64,000 bases of DNA from Lachnospiraceae bacterium JC7. GTDB lineage: Bacteria > Bacillota > Clostridia > Lachnospirales > Lachnospiraceae. A program made the position numbers and the translations under genes. Below are positions 52,366 through 60,812 of the stretch, piece by piece. The stretch lies in contig ALYD01000003.1 of the NCBI GenBank assembly GCA_000513555.1, positions 1 through 64,000 on the forward strand. Reading direction: 5' to 3'. Numbering within the stretch: the stretch's first letter is position 1; every line of letters starts with the position of its first letter. The notes under the pieces were generated by a model. The model saw only the letters and a program-made list of their open reading frames with translations. It ran no database searches and was not told where the DNA came from.

Positions 52366-53229
52366 TCAAAGCTGCTCTTTTATTTTTTCTATATTGATAC
52401 CCGCCATGGATATCCTGTAGTCATTATCAATGAAGATGTACTCGTATCTGTCTGTGAGCTTGCAGAGTATCTCAGCAAACCTCTGATCAACACTTATCTT
52501 CCAGTCGGAGCTCACTATTTCTTCGTGCCCCTCCTCATTCAGCTCATAACAGTTAAGCAGGAACTTCTCCTTGGTGTAGTCTCTTCCCACCCAGTACTCT
52601 CTGGATCCTGTATTTAAATTGTCATAGCCCTCGATGAAAAAGTCCTCACCCAGATCATACTTGACGTAATTATGGAAAGCTGCGGCTTCCACCACCCTTG
52701 CCTTACAGCTCCCCCTGAGGTCCAGACATCTTACGACATCAAATCCACGGGCCAGTTCCTTGTCCTGTCCCATATCCGCAGAAGCCATATCTCCGGCATC
52801 CTTCTCCTTCGATATGTTTCCTATGGCTCTGTAGGTATCCTCATCCTGCTGCTGGAAGATCCCATAAACCTGTATATTTCTCTTGCAAAGCATCTCCCCG
52901 ATATCGTAATACCTGAAGACTCTTCCTGTCCTTCCTTTACTGTCTATATATGAATAAGCATTGTTCTCTATATCGCCGTCACCGGTATACGCAACACTGA
53001 CAGCGCCGTCTAAATCGATAAAACACACCGCAATACGTTTGAATGGATATATAAATCTGCCGTACTTTGATTTTCTGATGAGAAGATGGAGCACTTCCTC
53101 AATGAAATCAACTCTGCTCTTTCCTCTCATATTATGCAGTTCTGTGCCTGCCGCAAAGGCGGATCTGCCTCCCAGCAAGCCGCAATCCTCATATGTTATT
53201 GGGTGAATATGAATATAAATATCTAACAT
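52366..53229 (-). CDS. Protein of unknown function in the pxp/acc cluster
   Basis: A 287-residue soluble protein without signal peptide or membrane segment. I do not recognise it. The N-terminal part holds MLDIYIHIHPITYEDCG and FIDLDGAVSVAYTGDGD, and the C-terminus has an acid/aromatic-rich end. It lies between pxpA and the nitronate monooxygenase, 88 bases after the former, on the same strand, so it may belong to the operon. A GAGGAG is 12 bases before the ATG. Confidence 0.7.
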   Translation of the reverse strand: MLDIYIHIHPITYEDCGLLGGRSAFAAGTELHNMRGKSRVDFIEEVLHLLIRKSKYGRFIYPFKRIAVCFIDLDGAVSVAYTGDGDIENNAYSYIDSKGRTGRVFRYYDIGEMLCKRNIQVYGIFQQQDEDTYRAIGNISKEKDAGDMASADMGQDKELARGFDVVRCLDLRGSCKARVVEAAAFHNYVKYDLGEDFFIEGYDNLNTGSREYWVGRDYTKEKFLLNCYELNEEGHEEIVSSDWKISVDQRFAEILCKLTDRYEYIFIDNDYRISMAGINIEKIKEQL

Positions 53230-53317
53230 CCTTGTCTGATCTCCTCTATCCTTGATTAACTATTCACTCATCCCCTGTATTTACTTTATCGACAGATTTT
53301 TAAAAAACTTTACCCCC

Positions 53318-54082
53318 TTATACAAAATCCCTCAGCGGTTTAATATTTATGCCCTCAGCGGTGAGACCTTCTCTCAGCTTCTTCACAAACTGAAGTGCCT
53401 TGACTCCGTCTCCGTGAACACAGATGGAATCCACTGTGATATCTATGTCCCTGCCCGTGATGGCTCTTACCTTATGCTCCTTCACCATACGGATAACCCG
53501 GCTCAGAGACTCCTCCTCGTCTGTGATCATGGCCCCCGGCTTCTTTCTGTTCACCAGGGTTCCGTCCTCTTCATAGGCTCTGTCAGCAAAAACCTCTGCC
53601 GCAGCTCTCAGTCCCATATCCCTGGCTGCCTTGTAAAGCTCTCCCGACGGAAGTGCCATAACTATAAGTTCAGGATCATAATCCCTGATGGCTCTGCAAA
53701 TAGCCTCCGACTGACCTCTGTCCTTGGCCGCCATGTTGTAAAAGGCTCCATGGGGCTTGACATGCTGAAGCTTCATGCCCTGAGCCTTCAGGAAAGCATC
53801 CAGAGCACCTATCTGATACATGGTATAGGCATAGGACTCCTCATCGGAAATAACCATATTTCTTCTTCCGAAACCCATGAGGTCAGGATATCCGGGGTGG
53901 ACACCCACTGCGATACCGGCACTTTTTGCCTCTTCAACCGTCTTCTTCATGACCAGAGGGTCTGAGGCATGAAAACCTGCGGCAACATTGGCACTGGTTA
54001 TAAGAGGGATGATCTCCAGGTCCTCTCCCAATGTATAACGTCCGAAGCTCTCTCCCAGATCACTGTTTAAATCTACCTGCAT
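53318..54082 (-). CDS. pxpA: 5-oxoprolinase subunit A (LamB/YcsF family)
   Basis: A 254-residue LamB/YcsF protein. The opening VDLNSDLGESFGRYTLG and ITSANVAAGFHASDPLVM are hallmarks, as are VKPHGAFYNMA and ITGRDIDITVDSICVHGDG. With PxpB and PxpC it opens the lactam ring of 5-oxoproline (pyroglutamate) using ATP. The ATG has GGAGG and its first base overlaps the last base of the accC frame. All three pxp genes are in the window but are interleaved with accB and accC. Confidence 0.95.
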   Translation of the reverse strand: MQVDLNSDLGESFGRYTLGEDLEIIPLITSANVAAGFHASDPLVMKKTVEEAKSAGIAVGVHPGYPDLMGFGRRNMVISDEESYAYTMYQIGALDAFLKAQGMKLQHVKPHGAFYNMAAKDRGQSEAICRAIRDYDPELIVMALPSGELYKAARDMGLRAAAEVFADRAYEEDGTLVNRKKPGAMITDEEESLSRVIRMVKEHKVRAITGRDIDITVDSICVHGDGVKALQFVKKLREGLTAEGINIKPLRDFV

Positions 54083-55431
54083 TATCTGCCTCCTTCTGTA
54101 AATGCCGCTATGAACCCTGTATCCGCTTTTCCGCTCACGAACGTCAGATTATTCATGATCTTGTACTGAAAATCCAGATTTGTATCCACACCCATAATGA
54201 CAGTCTCGTCCAGCGCCGCCTTCATTTTCATGATGGCCGCCTCTCTCGTAGGAGCATGAACTATGATCTTCGCGATCATGGAATCATATTCCGACGGAAT
54301 GGTATAGCCTGTATATACTGCAGTATCCACCCTTACTCCGTTTCCTCCCGGAAGCAAAAGGTTCGTGATCTTTCCGGGGCTCGGCATGAAATGTTTCTCG
54401 GGAATCTCGGCATTGACACGACACTCTATGGTGTGCCCCTTAAGCACGATATCCTCCTGAGTGAAGCTGAGCTTTTCTCCTGCCGCAACCCTTATCTGCT
54501 CCACCATAAGATCAGTTCCGGTCTCCATTTCTGTGACCCCATGCTCCACCTGTATTCTCGTGTTCATTTCCATAAAATAATATTCGCCGCTCTGATCCAC
54601 GATGAACTCGATGGTTCCTGCGCTGTTGTAGCCTACTGTCTGTGCCGCAAGAGCCGCATCATGATACATTTTGCTGCGGGTCTCCTGATCGATGGCTGGC
54701 GACGGAGACTCCTCTATCAGCTTCTGGTGATTACGCTGCACGGAACAGTCTCTTTCGCCGAGCGTCACGATGTTCCCGAACTTGTCCCCTATGAGCTGTA
54801 CCTCCACATGCCTGGGGTGCACCACCAGCTTTTCGATATACATAGTGTCATCGCCGAAGGCATTGGCAGACTCCCGCTGTGCGGTGTTAAACGCATCCTC
54901 GAAGTCATCCTCGGAAAAGCATTCTCTCATGCCCTTTCCGCCGCCTCCCGAGCTTGCCTTTATCATAACAGGGAAGCCAATGTTTCTCGCCTCCACAAGT
55001 GCCGCTGCAGAATCATAAACCGGCTCTTTGGTTCCGGGAACCACCGGAACTCCCGCCTCCATCATTTTCTTTCTGGCAGCGGATTTGTTTCCCATCTCAT
55101 CGATTATCCAGTATGCCGGACCTATAAATTCCAGATTGTTTTCCTCACATCTTCTTGCAAACTCACTGTTCTCGGAGAGAAAACCGTAGCCCGGGTGGAT
55201 AGCCTCGCACTCCATATTGAGAGCTGCAGAAATGATGGCATCCATATTCAGATACGAATCTCTGGCAGGTCCCTCACCTATACAGACTCTGAGATCAGCA
55301 AGACGCACATGAAGTGCATCCCTGTCTTCCTTTGAGTAAACCGCAACAGAAACGATGCCCATGTCCCGGAGGGCGCGAATTACTCTGACTGCTATCTCTC
55401 CGCGGTTTGCGACCAAAACTCTTTTAAACAT
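54082..55431 (-). CDS. accC: Biotin carboxylase (AccC-type)
   Basis: A 449-residue biotin carboxylase. The N-terminal VLVANRGEIAVRVIRA, ATP-grasp loop SSGGGGKGMRE, the metal/ATP site GTIEFIVDQSGEYYFMEMNTRIQVEHGVTEM, and the C-terminal HTIECRVNAE region are all present. It carboxylates the biotin of the carrier encoded just upstream. No accA or accD lies in the window, and its neighbours are PxpB and PxpC, relatives of the urea carboxylase carboxyltransferase, so it may serve a lactam- or urea-type carboxylase instead of (or as well as) acetyl-CoA carboxylase. Confidence 0.95.
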   Translation of the reverse strand: MFKRVLVANRGEIAVRVIRALRDMGIVSVAVYSKEDRDALHVRLADLRVCIGEGPARDSYLNMDAIISAALNMECEAIHPGYGFLSENSEFARRCEENNLEFIGPAYWIIDEMGNKSAARKKMMEAGVPVVPGTKEPVYDSAAALVEARNIGFPVMIKASSGGGGKGMRECFSEDDFEDAFNTAQRESANAFGDDTMYIEKLVVHPRHVEVQLIGDKFGNIVTLGERDCSVQRNHQKLIEESPSPAIDQETRSKMYHDAALAAQTVGYNSAGTIEFIVDQSGEYYFMEMNTRIQVEHGVTEMETGTDLMVEQIRVAAGEKLSFTQEDIVLKGHTIECRVNAEIPEKHFMPSPGKITNLLLPGGNGVRVDTAVYTGYTIPSEYDSMIAKIIVHAPTREAAIMKMKAALDETVIMGVDTNLDFQYKIMNNLTFVSGKADTGFIAAFTEGGR

Positions 55432-55456
55432 CTAAACCTCCATAGGAACAAAGTGT

Positions 55457-55921
55457 TTACAGCTTCTTCACTCTGAAGAGAGGCTGACCGTACTCCACCT
55501 TCTGTTCGTTGGAAACCAGCACCGCCTCGATCTCACAGTCATAGTCTACAGAGATCTCATTCATCATCTTCATGGCCTCAACGATACATACCGTCTCTCC
55601 AGCCTTTACAGTGTCTCCTACCTTTACGTATGCAGGGATATCAGGTCCTGCTGCAGAATAGAAGGTTCCCACTATCGGGGATGTGATATTCACCTCTGTC
55701 TCATCGTCCACTGCTCCCTTATCGCTCTGTGATGCTTTTCCGTCATCTATAGCTGCAGCTGTTACAGTCATAGGTAAAGCTCCTGCTGCTCCTGATATAA
55801 CAGGAGGATTATCCAGCTTGCTCATGGTGATCTTGAACTCCCCGTCTCTCACTGACATAGTCTTCAGTGATGAATTTTCCAGTATCTTTACAAGTCCCTC
55901 TATCTTCTCTAAATCCATCAT
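55457..55921 (-). CDS. accB: Biotin carboxyl carrier protein (AccB-type)
   Basis: 154 residues from the ATG at 55921 (AAGGAAG six bases upstream; a GTG at 55957 has no spacing for one). A short N-terminal segment and an Ala/Pro-type linker precede the biotinyl domain with EAMKM, biotinylated Lys118, 37 residues from the end as in E. coli BCCP. It lies between pxpC and accC. It passes the carboxyl group from AccC to a carboxyltransferase, whose identity here is open. Confidence 0.94.
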   Translation of the reverse strand: MMDLEKIEGLVKILENSSLKTMSVRDGEFKITMSKLDNPPVISGAAGALPMTVTAAAIDDGKASQSDKGAVDDETEVNITSPIVGTFYSAAGPDIPAYVKVGDTVKAGETVCIVEAMKMMNEISVDYDCEIEAVLVSNEQKVEYGQPLFRVKKL

Positions 55922-55972
55922 TGGTTCTTCCTTTCCTTCCATTCCATTTTTTGACACCCTTCATTACCGGGG

Positions 55973-56980
55973 TCAGCTGAACAGCTTCTCCAGCCTCTGT
56001 GCTGTAAGTCGCACTTCCAAAACTTCCTTACAGGGTTTATGAATACGGTTTCTGAACTCCTGAAACTCATGCTCCTCCACCTTGATGAGATGCTGAGCCT
56101 CCTCCACCGTTATACTCTTGAATCTTATCTTGTCGTCTATCCGGCGCTGCGCCACCTTGGGCAGATCCACACTTGCCACGGTCCCTATCTTTGCATAGCC
56201 TCCGGCCGTCTGATGATCCGCCAGAAGTATGATAGGTTTTCCGTGAGCAGGTACCTGTATGGCACCGAGAGCTATACCGTCGGAAATGATATCCGATCCC
56301 GTCTTGCTCTCCACAAAAGGTCCCTCCATACGGACACCCATTCTGTCGAAATTACTGGATATGGTGAACTCACTGTTCAGGAAGGTCTCTATTCCCTTCG
56401 AAGAGAACATGTCATCCTGAGGTCCCATGATCACCCTTACTGTTTCCGTACTGTTATCGAACTCATGCAGCGGAAGAGATCTCGAAAGGAAGAACGGCAG
56501 ATACTTCCTTCTCTTGATCCTGGTGGAAATGTAATCCCCATCATTAAGCTTTCTTCCCTTGAATCCTCCGATTCCGCATTTGAGATTGGTACTGCGTGAT
56601 CCCATCACCACCGGGATCTGCAGATAATTTGAAAATGCTATGTAACAGGTCCTTCCTGTCCTTGCGGATCCGACCTTAAGCACATCCCCTTTATTTACAT
56701 ATATGGCGGTGTACATAGGTACAGGATCATCATTCAGCTCAGGTCTGAAATCTCCTCCGGTGATGGCTATTATCTGGCTGGAAGTGAATTCCAGTGTCGG
56801 TCCTATGAGTGTACATTCCAGCACAGCCTCATTCTCCGGATTGTCCAAAAGCAGATTTGCTATTCGGAAGGATCGTCTGTCCATGACACCGCCCACATTA
56901 AAGCCCTGGCTCTGATAACCGCTTCGTCCCAGATCCTGTACGGTGGTGAGCAGTCCGCCTTTTATAACTCTGAAGCCCAT
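55973..56980 (-). CDS. pxpC: 5-oxoprolinase subunit C (KipA / biotin-dependent carboxyltransferase family)
   Basis: A 335-residue AHS2-domain protein: VIKGGLLTTVQDLGRSGYQSQGFNVGGVMD, NEAVLECTLIGPTLEF and GHGKPIILLADHQTAGGYAKIGTV-like segments mark the family. In urea carboxylase this fold is the second half of the carboxyltransferase. It works with PxpB as the ATPase-lactamase pair. The ATG has AAAGGAG. It sits between pxpB and accB. Confidence 0.93.
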   Translation of the reverse strand: MGFRVIKGGLLTTVQDLGRSGYQSQGFNVGGVMDRRSFRIANLLLDNPENEAVLECTLIGPTLEFTSSQIIAITGGDFRPELNDDPVPMYTAIYVNKGDVLKVGSARTGRTCYIAFSNYLQIPVVMGSRSTNLKCGIGGFKGRKLNDGDYISTRIKRRKYLPFFLSRSLPLHEFDNSTETVRVIMGPQDDMFSSKGIETFLNSEFTISSNFDRMGVRMEGPFVESKTGSDIISDGIALGAIQVPAHGKPIILLADHQTAGGYAKIGTVASVDLPKVAQRRIDDKIRFKSITVEEAQHLIKVEEHEFQEFRNRIHKPCKEVLEVRLTAQRLEKLFS

Positions 56981-57012
56981 TTAGTTTCTCCTTTGCAGTT
57001 CCTAAGAAAACT

Positions 57013-57735
57013 TTATCCCTCTTCTACATTGACCTTGTATGTCCCAGCTTCAACCTCTTTTTTTATGGAGAGATATTCCTCTTCTGATACAGGAACAAAT
57101 CTTATATAGTCTCCCGCCTCAACAAGTATGGGAACCTCTCTTGATGCGTCATAGGTCTTTACGGGAGTCATGCCCATCAGCTGCCATCCTCCCGGTGAAT
57201 CCATGGGATAGATGCCGGTCTGTGAACCTCCTATGCCCACAGAGCCTGCCGGTATCTTGACTCTGGGTGCTGCAAGTCTCGGTGTGTGTATCCTTTCATC
57301 CAGGCCTCCCAGATAGGTGAAACCCGGAAGAAACCCGAGCATATATATGAGGTAATCCTGACTCGAATGTATCTTTATGACCTCTTCCTGAGAGAGACCC
57401 GCATGCTCCGCTATGGTCTCGAGATCAGGACCGTAGACACCTCCGTAAACCACAGGAATCTCCCATACCTTTTTCCTGCCCCCTTCGGTTCTCGATTCCA
57501 TACGTACTATGGACTCAACTCTTTCCCTCAGAGCTTCATAACTCATGACCAATGGATTGTAGTTTATAAGAAGAGAACAGTAGGTAGGTATCATGTCAAT
57601 GATTCCCGATATCTGCTGTGCCTTAATGAGCTTTGCCGCCGCCGCGATTTTTTGATTCACCTCCGGACAGATGGTCTGATCGAACACCACCAGTATGGAC
57701 GAATCTCCCTCCGGCACGATTTTTATATTCTGCAT
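57013..57735 (-). CDS. pxpB: 5-oxoprolinase subunit B (KipI, AHS1 domain)
   Basis: A 240-residue AHS1 protein: IVPEGDSSILVVF, SLLINYNPLVMSY, IPVVYGGVYGPDLE, LGFLPGFTYLGGLDERIHTPRLAAPRVKIPAGSVGIGGSQTGIYPMDSPGGWQLMG segments are the family pattern (the PxPRxxxPxGSVxxxGxQ block). It forms a complex with PxpC. AHS1 and AHS2 together are the carboxyltransferase of urea carboxylase. Start at 57735 after GGAG 11 bases upstream. Confidence 0.94.
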   Translation of the reverse strand: MQNIKIVPEGDSSILVVFDQTICPEVNQKIAAAAKLIKAQQISGIIDMIPTYCSLLINYNPLVMSYEALRERVESIVRMESRTEGGRKKVWEIPVVYGGVYGPDLETIAEHAGLSQEEVIKIHSSQDYLIYMLGFLPGFTYLGGLDERIHTPRLAAPRVKIPAGSVGIGGSQTGIYPMDSPGGWQLMGMTPVKTYDASREVPILVEAGDYIRFVPVSEEEYLSIKKEVEAGTYKVNVEEG

Positions 57736-57763
57736 AGATCTGAATTTCTCCTACTTTAATGTT

Positions 57764-57811
57764 AGCCGCCGAATGAAAACGCATGATCACATGCTTCAGC
57801 ATTCGACGGCT
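57764..57811 (-). repeat. Strong intercistronic hairpin between transporter gene and pxpB
   Basis: AGCCG-CCGAATG and CATTCG-CGGCT arms, with an inner GCATGATCACATGC palindrome. There is no T-run on minus (AACATT follows), so it is more likely an mRNA-stability or processing element than a terminator. Confidence 0.6.
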
Positions 57812-57946
57812 TAACCCTGCAAAACACTCACGGAACCTTCCATGAATATCTGTATATATTTTACATTTTACCTGTATGAGCCAACAGTCTGAGTTCGGAA
57901 AAACTCCTGTATGACTCATGTACATGAATGACTTTCGGATCTACCA

Positions 57947-59242
57947 TCAGCTGAAAAGCTTGCTGAAGTTTCCGAGTGATGTGATTCCTACGTAAGCGGA
58001 AATGATAACAACCAGGATTCCCAGTACCAGAAGAACTGTAGGATGCTTGTAATCTGCTCCCATGATGGACTTCTTCTGAGAAGCTACCAGTGAGATACCG
58101 AGAGATATAGGAAGGATAAGTCCGTTTACAGCTCCTGCGATGATGAGCAGTGCTGCTGGTGAACCTGAAATGATCATAACCAGTGTTGAAACTGCGATGA
58201 ATCCTATAACCCAAAGGTTCTCATGATCTGCGATCTTCTTGTCAAAAGTCTTAAGGAAAGAAACTGATGTATACGCTGCGCCGATAACAGAAGTTACTGC
58301 TGCGCAAAGAAGAACAAGTCCCGCAAATCTGTATCCGATCTCTCCGGCGCCCTGTCTGAATGCATCTGCCGCAGGGTTTCCGCTGTCAAGAGTCGCACCC
58401 TTTGCCACTACACCGAGTACTGCAAGGAAAAGGAATACTCTTACGAGGGCTGCGATGAAGATACCTGTAACCGAACTCTTGGTTACCTCCTTCATTTTGC
58501 TCTCACCTGTCATACCCGCATCGATAAGTCTGTGAGCTCCCGAAAAAGTGATGTATCCGCCTACTGTTCCTCCAAGGAGTGTAAGGATAGCCGGGAACAG
58601 TGCTCCATAGCCTGTTGAAGGAACCACAGTATTAACAACCGCATCACCTACAGGCGGCTTTACGATGAGGATAACGATGAAGATAACCGCGATCATGATA
58701 CCGCCGAGGATCTTAACGAGGGTATCCATAACTCCCTTTGCATTCTTGGAAAGGAAAACCGCGATTGCAATGGCACCTGTAAGAACATAACCAACTGTTG
58801 TAGGGATGCCCAGAAGAGTGTTGAATCCGAGTGCTCCGCCGCCGACATTACCGATATTGAATACCAGACCGCCGAGAACTATAAGTGCGGAAAGGAAATA
58901 TCCGAGACCCGGAAGTACTTTGTTCGCGATATCCTGGCCTCTCAGTCCTGTGGCGCAGAGAACTCTCCATATGTTGAGCTGCGCAATGGCTGCCAGAATA
59001 ACCGATGCCAGAATAACAAATCCGAAGCTGGCCTGATGCTGACCTGTAAAGGATGAGGTCTGTGTCAGAAAGCCCGGGCCGATGGCACTGGTTGCCATGA
59101 GGAATGCAGCTCCCAACAGAGCTCCGCTTCCGCTTTTCTTCACCTTGGCTTCTCCATTAAGGTCGCTGACAGACTCGTCTGCACTTAATGCCTGGCCGTT
59201 ATAATTAAAGACACGATTAAAGACTTGATTTCCTAGTTTCAC
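57947..59242 (-). CDS. NRAMP-fold transporter without the metal-binding motifs, linked to pxp genes
   Basis: A 431-residue polytopic protein with about 11 membrane helices. It belongs to the NRAMP/APC fold (YcsG-like) but the metal-site motif DPGN of TM1 is replaced by GPGFLTQTS and the MxPH motif of TM6 by GGYITFSG. Metal transport is therefore unlikely; uptake of 5-oxoproline or a related amide is suggested by the operon, as with YcsG next to ycsF-kipIA in B. subtilis. The start is a GTG at 59242 with AGGGGG. The first gene of the set. Confidence 0.85.
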   Translation of the reverse strand: MKLGNQVFNRVFNYNGQALSADESVSDLNGEAKVKKSGSGALLGAAFLMATSAIGPGFLTQTSSFTGQHQASFGFVILASVILAAIAQLNIWRVLCATGLRGQDIANKVLPGLGYFLSALIVLGGLVFNIGNVGGGALGFNTLLGIPTTVGYVLTGAIAIAVFLSKNAKGVMDTLVKILGGIMIAVIFIVILIVKPPVGDAVVNTVVPSTGYGALFPAILTLLGGTVGGYITFSGAHRLIDAGMTGESKMKEVTKSSVTGIFIAALVRVFLFLAVLGVVAKGATLDSGNPAADAFRQGAGEIGYRFAGLVLLCAAVTSVIGAAYTSVSFLKTFDKKIADHENLWVIGFIAVSTLVMIISGSPAALLIIAGAVNGLILPISLGISLVASQKKSIMGADYKHPTVLLVLGILVVIISAYVGITSLGNFSKLFS

Positions 59243-59380
59243 TTCGTTGTACCCCCTTCTTTTGGTTATATCTCTTCAAATCAATTTTGAATCATAGTTA
59301 TATAGTAAGTTCAAGTTCGCATAAAATCAACATATTTTTTATTATTTTTTAAATTTAATTAAAAATATGATTACACAGCT

Positions 59381-59452
59381 TATAACAGACATAAATTTTC
59401 ATGTCTGTTATAATTATAGGTATTCCCACTCATAATCATAGGTAATTCCTAT
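59381..59452. promoter_or_regulatory. Dyads upstream of the pxp operon
   Basis: A perfect 12-bp inverted repeat TATAACAGACAT/ATGTCTGTTATA (59381-59412, loop 8, no T-run) is followed by ATAGGTATTCC (59416-59426) and the palindrome ATAGGTAATTCCTAT (59438-59452). They lie 140-210 bases before the GTG start. These look like operators of one or two regulators. Apart from these, 59243-59548 is AT-rich with no other structure. Confidence 0.55.
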
Positions 59453-59548
59453 TTTGTCTTATGCTTTTTTCCCGCTTCACCACACCTCCATAATTTCAGA
59501 TATACCTCTTCTTCATGATCCTCCTCAGTCTAAACCGGCTTTTATATA

Positions 59549-59592
59549 CAAAAAGAGACCCCAGCAGCAGAATTCCGCCATTGGAGTCTCTT
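59549..59592 (-). terminator. Intrinsic terminator of the ketopantoate reductase gene
   Basis: On minus, AAGAGACtCCA...TGGgGTCTCTT (arms 59553-59563 and 59582-59592), then TTTGTATA, about 90 bases after the stop codon at 59684. Confidence 0.65.
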
Positions 59593-59610
59593 ATTTATAT
59601 AATACGTTTA

Positions 59611-59627
59611 TGATACGTATCGTATCA
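59611..59627. repeat. Short palindrome TGATAC-N5-GTATCA between terminator and panE stop
   Basis: A 6-bp perfect dyad with a 5-base spacer inside the 3' untranslated region of the ketopantoate reductase gene. Function unknown; possibly a regulator site or part of a larger 3' hairpin. Confidence 0.3.
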
Positions 59628-59683
59628 TTTCTCTCTGCACATCCGTTTATTTCGCTTTGTATAGCCCAAAGCCACAGTCAGGC

Positions 59684-60640
59684 TTAACGCTCCTGTGTCA
59701 TGTACGAATCTATCATTTCAGAAAGCTCTTTATAGTACCTTCTCGAACACGGCACATCGATTCCGTATTTCCCGGCCTTTCTGATCACCGCTCCCAGAAA
59801 GGCATCCAGCTCCGCCTGTCTTTTGGCCTCCACATCTCTCTTTAGAGAGGAAGTCGCATCATCGCTCTGATTGTCCATGCAGTACCTGAACTTTTTCTCT
59901 GCCGTTCCCTCAGGGATATTTACACCCTCCCTAAGTCCTACAGCCTCAGCTTCATGCATGAGCTTGTGAAAATCCTTCGTCCACTCTTCATTTCCGCGAA
60001 CGCCTCCCGTGTTGGTGAGATACCTCGCGGTTATAACATTGAAACCGCAATTCAAAATGAACTTCTGCCATATCTCCGACATGATGTCATCAGTATATCT
60101 CGCGTCAAATCCCACCTCTTTAAACAGTTCATATACCTTTTTTGAAGCCTCAACATGACGTTCATCCCTTAACTTTGATCCAATGAACATATGAGTGTAG
60201 GCCCCGGACTGTCTGGCCGAATGATCCGAGTCCTTGGCAGTGATGGTATAAATAAGCGAATCAATACATACAGCTTCGGGAAACTTCTCACGTATCCTGT
60301 CTCCCGGCTCAACTCCGTTCATCACAGGCATAACGATTGTCTCGGCTCCGATACACGGACGGATCTGCTCACACAGCTGATCCAGAGAATAATTCTTACA
60401 GCAGATAAGTACCAGGTCCTGTACAGGTATATCTTCGCCCCGTTCCGCCACAGCAGCCGGTTTCATGGTACTGTCGCCGTAAAAATCACTCTTGAGCGTA
60501 AGCCCCTTTTCCCTGAGAGCCTTTCCATGGTCCCCTCTGGCTACAAGTGTAATGCTTTCTTCATATTTTCTTCCTAACATAGCTGCAAGCAATCCACCGA
60601 TTGCTCCAACTCCCGCAACTGTAATTTTTAAATTCTTCAT
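59684..60640 (-). CDS. panE: 2-dehydropantoate 2-reductase (ketopantoate reductase)
   Basis: A 318-residue NADPH-dependent enzyme: Rossmann motif VAGVGAIGGLLAAMLG, the family pattern DLVLICCKNYSLDQL and VMPVMNGVEPGDRI, and the catalytic Lys region SEIWQKFILNCGFNVITARY. It makes pantoate for coenzyme A. Some paralogues reduce other 2-keto acids, and no pan genes are nearby. No Shine-Dalgarno sequence is visible before the ATG at 60640; an AT-rich promoter sits close to it. Confidence 0.88.
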   Translation of the reverse strand: MKNLKITVAGVGAIGGLLAAMLGRKYEESITLVARGDHGKALREKGLTLKSDFYGDSTMKPAAVAERGEDIPVQDLVLICCKNYSLDQLCEQIRPCIGAETIVMPVMNGVEPGDRIREKFPEAVCIDSLIYTITAKDSDHSARQSGAYTHMFIGSKLRDERHVEASKKVYELFKEVGFDARYTDDIMSEIWQKFILNCGFNVITARYLTNTGGVRGNEEWTKDFHKLMHEAEAVGLREGVNIPEGTAEKKFRYCMDNQSDDATSSLKRDVEAKRQAELDAFLGAVIRKAGKYGIDVPCSRRYYKELSEMIDSYMTQER

Positions 60641-60812
60641 ATTTTGAATAAATTTTATACTTTCTTTATTTGACTTTCACTTAATTAATATTAAAATTAT
60701 ACATAGTAGGATCTAACTTGTAGACAAATCCCCCTTTGTCCATGGGCTGGATCCTTACTTTTTTGTAAAAGTATTCCGAAAGTTTCGAATCGTCCGGGCA
60801 TATGCCCATTCA

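Noticed and set aside
54031-55335. A 434-codon open frame on plus, antisense to accC
   Set aside because: It is a shadow of the accC gene: the accC frame has all family motifs, the antisense frame shows no domain, no ribosome site and skewed His/Arg/Leu composition.
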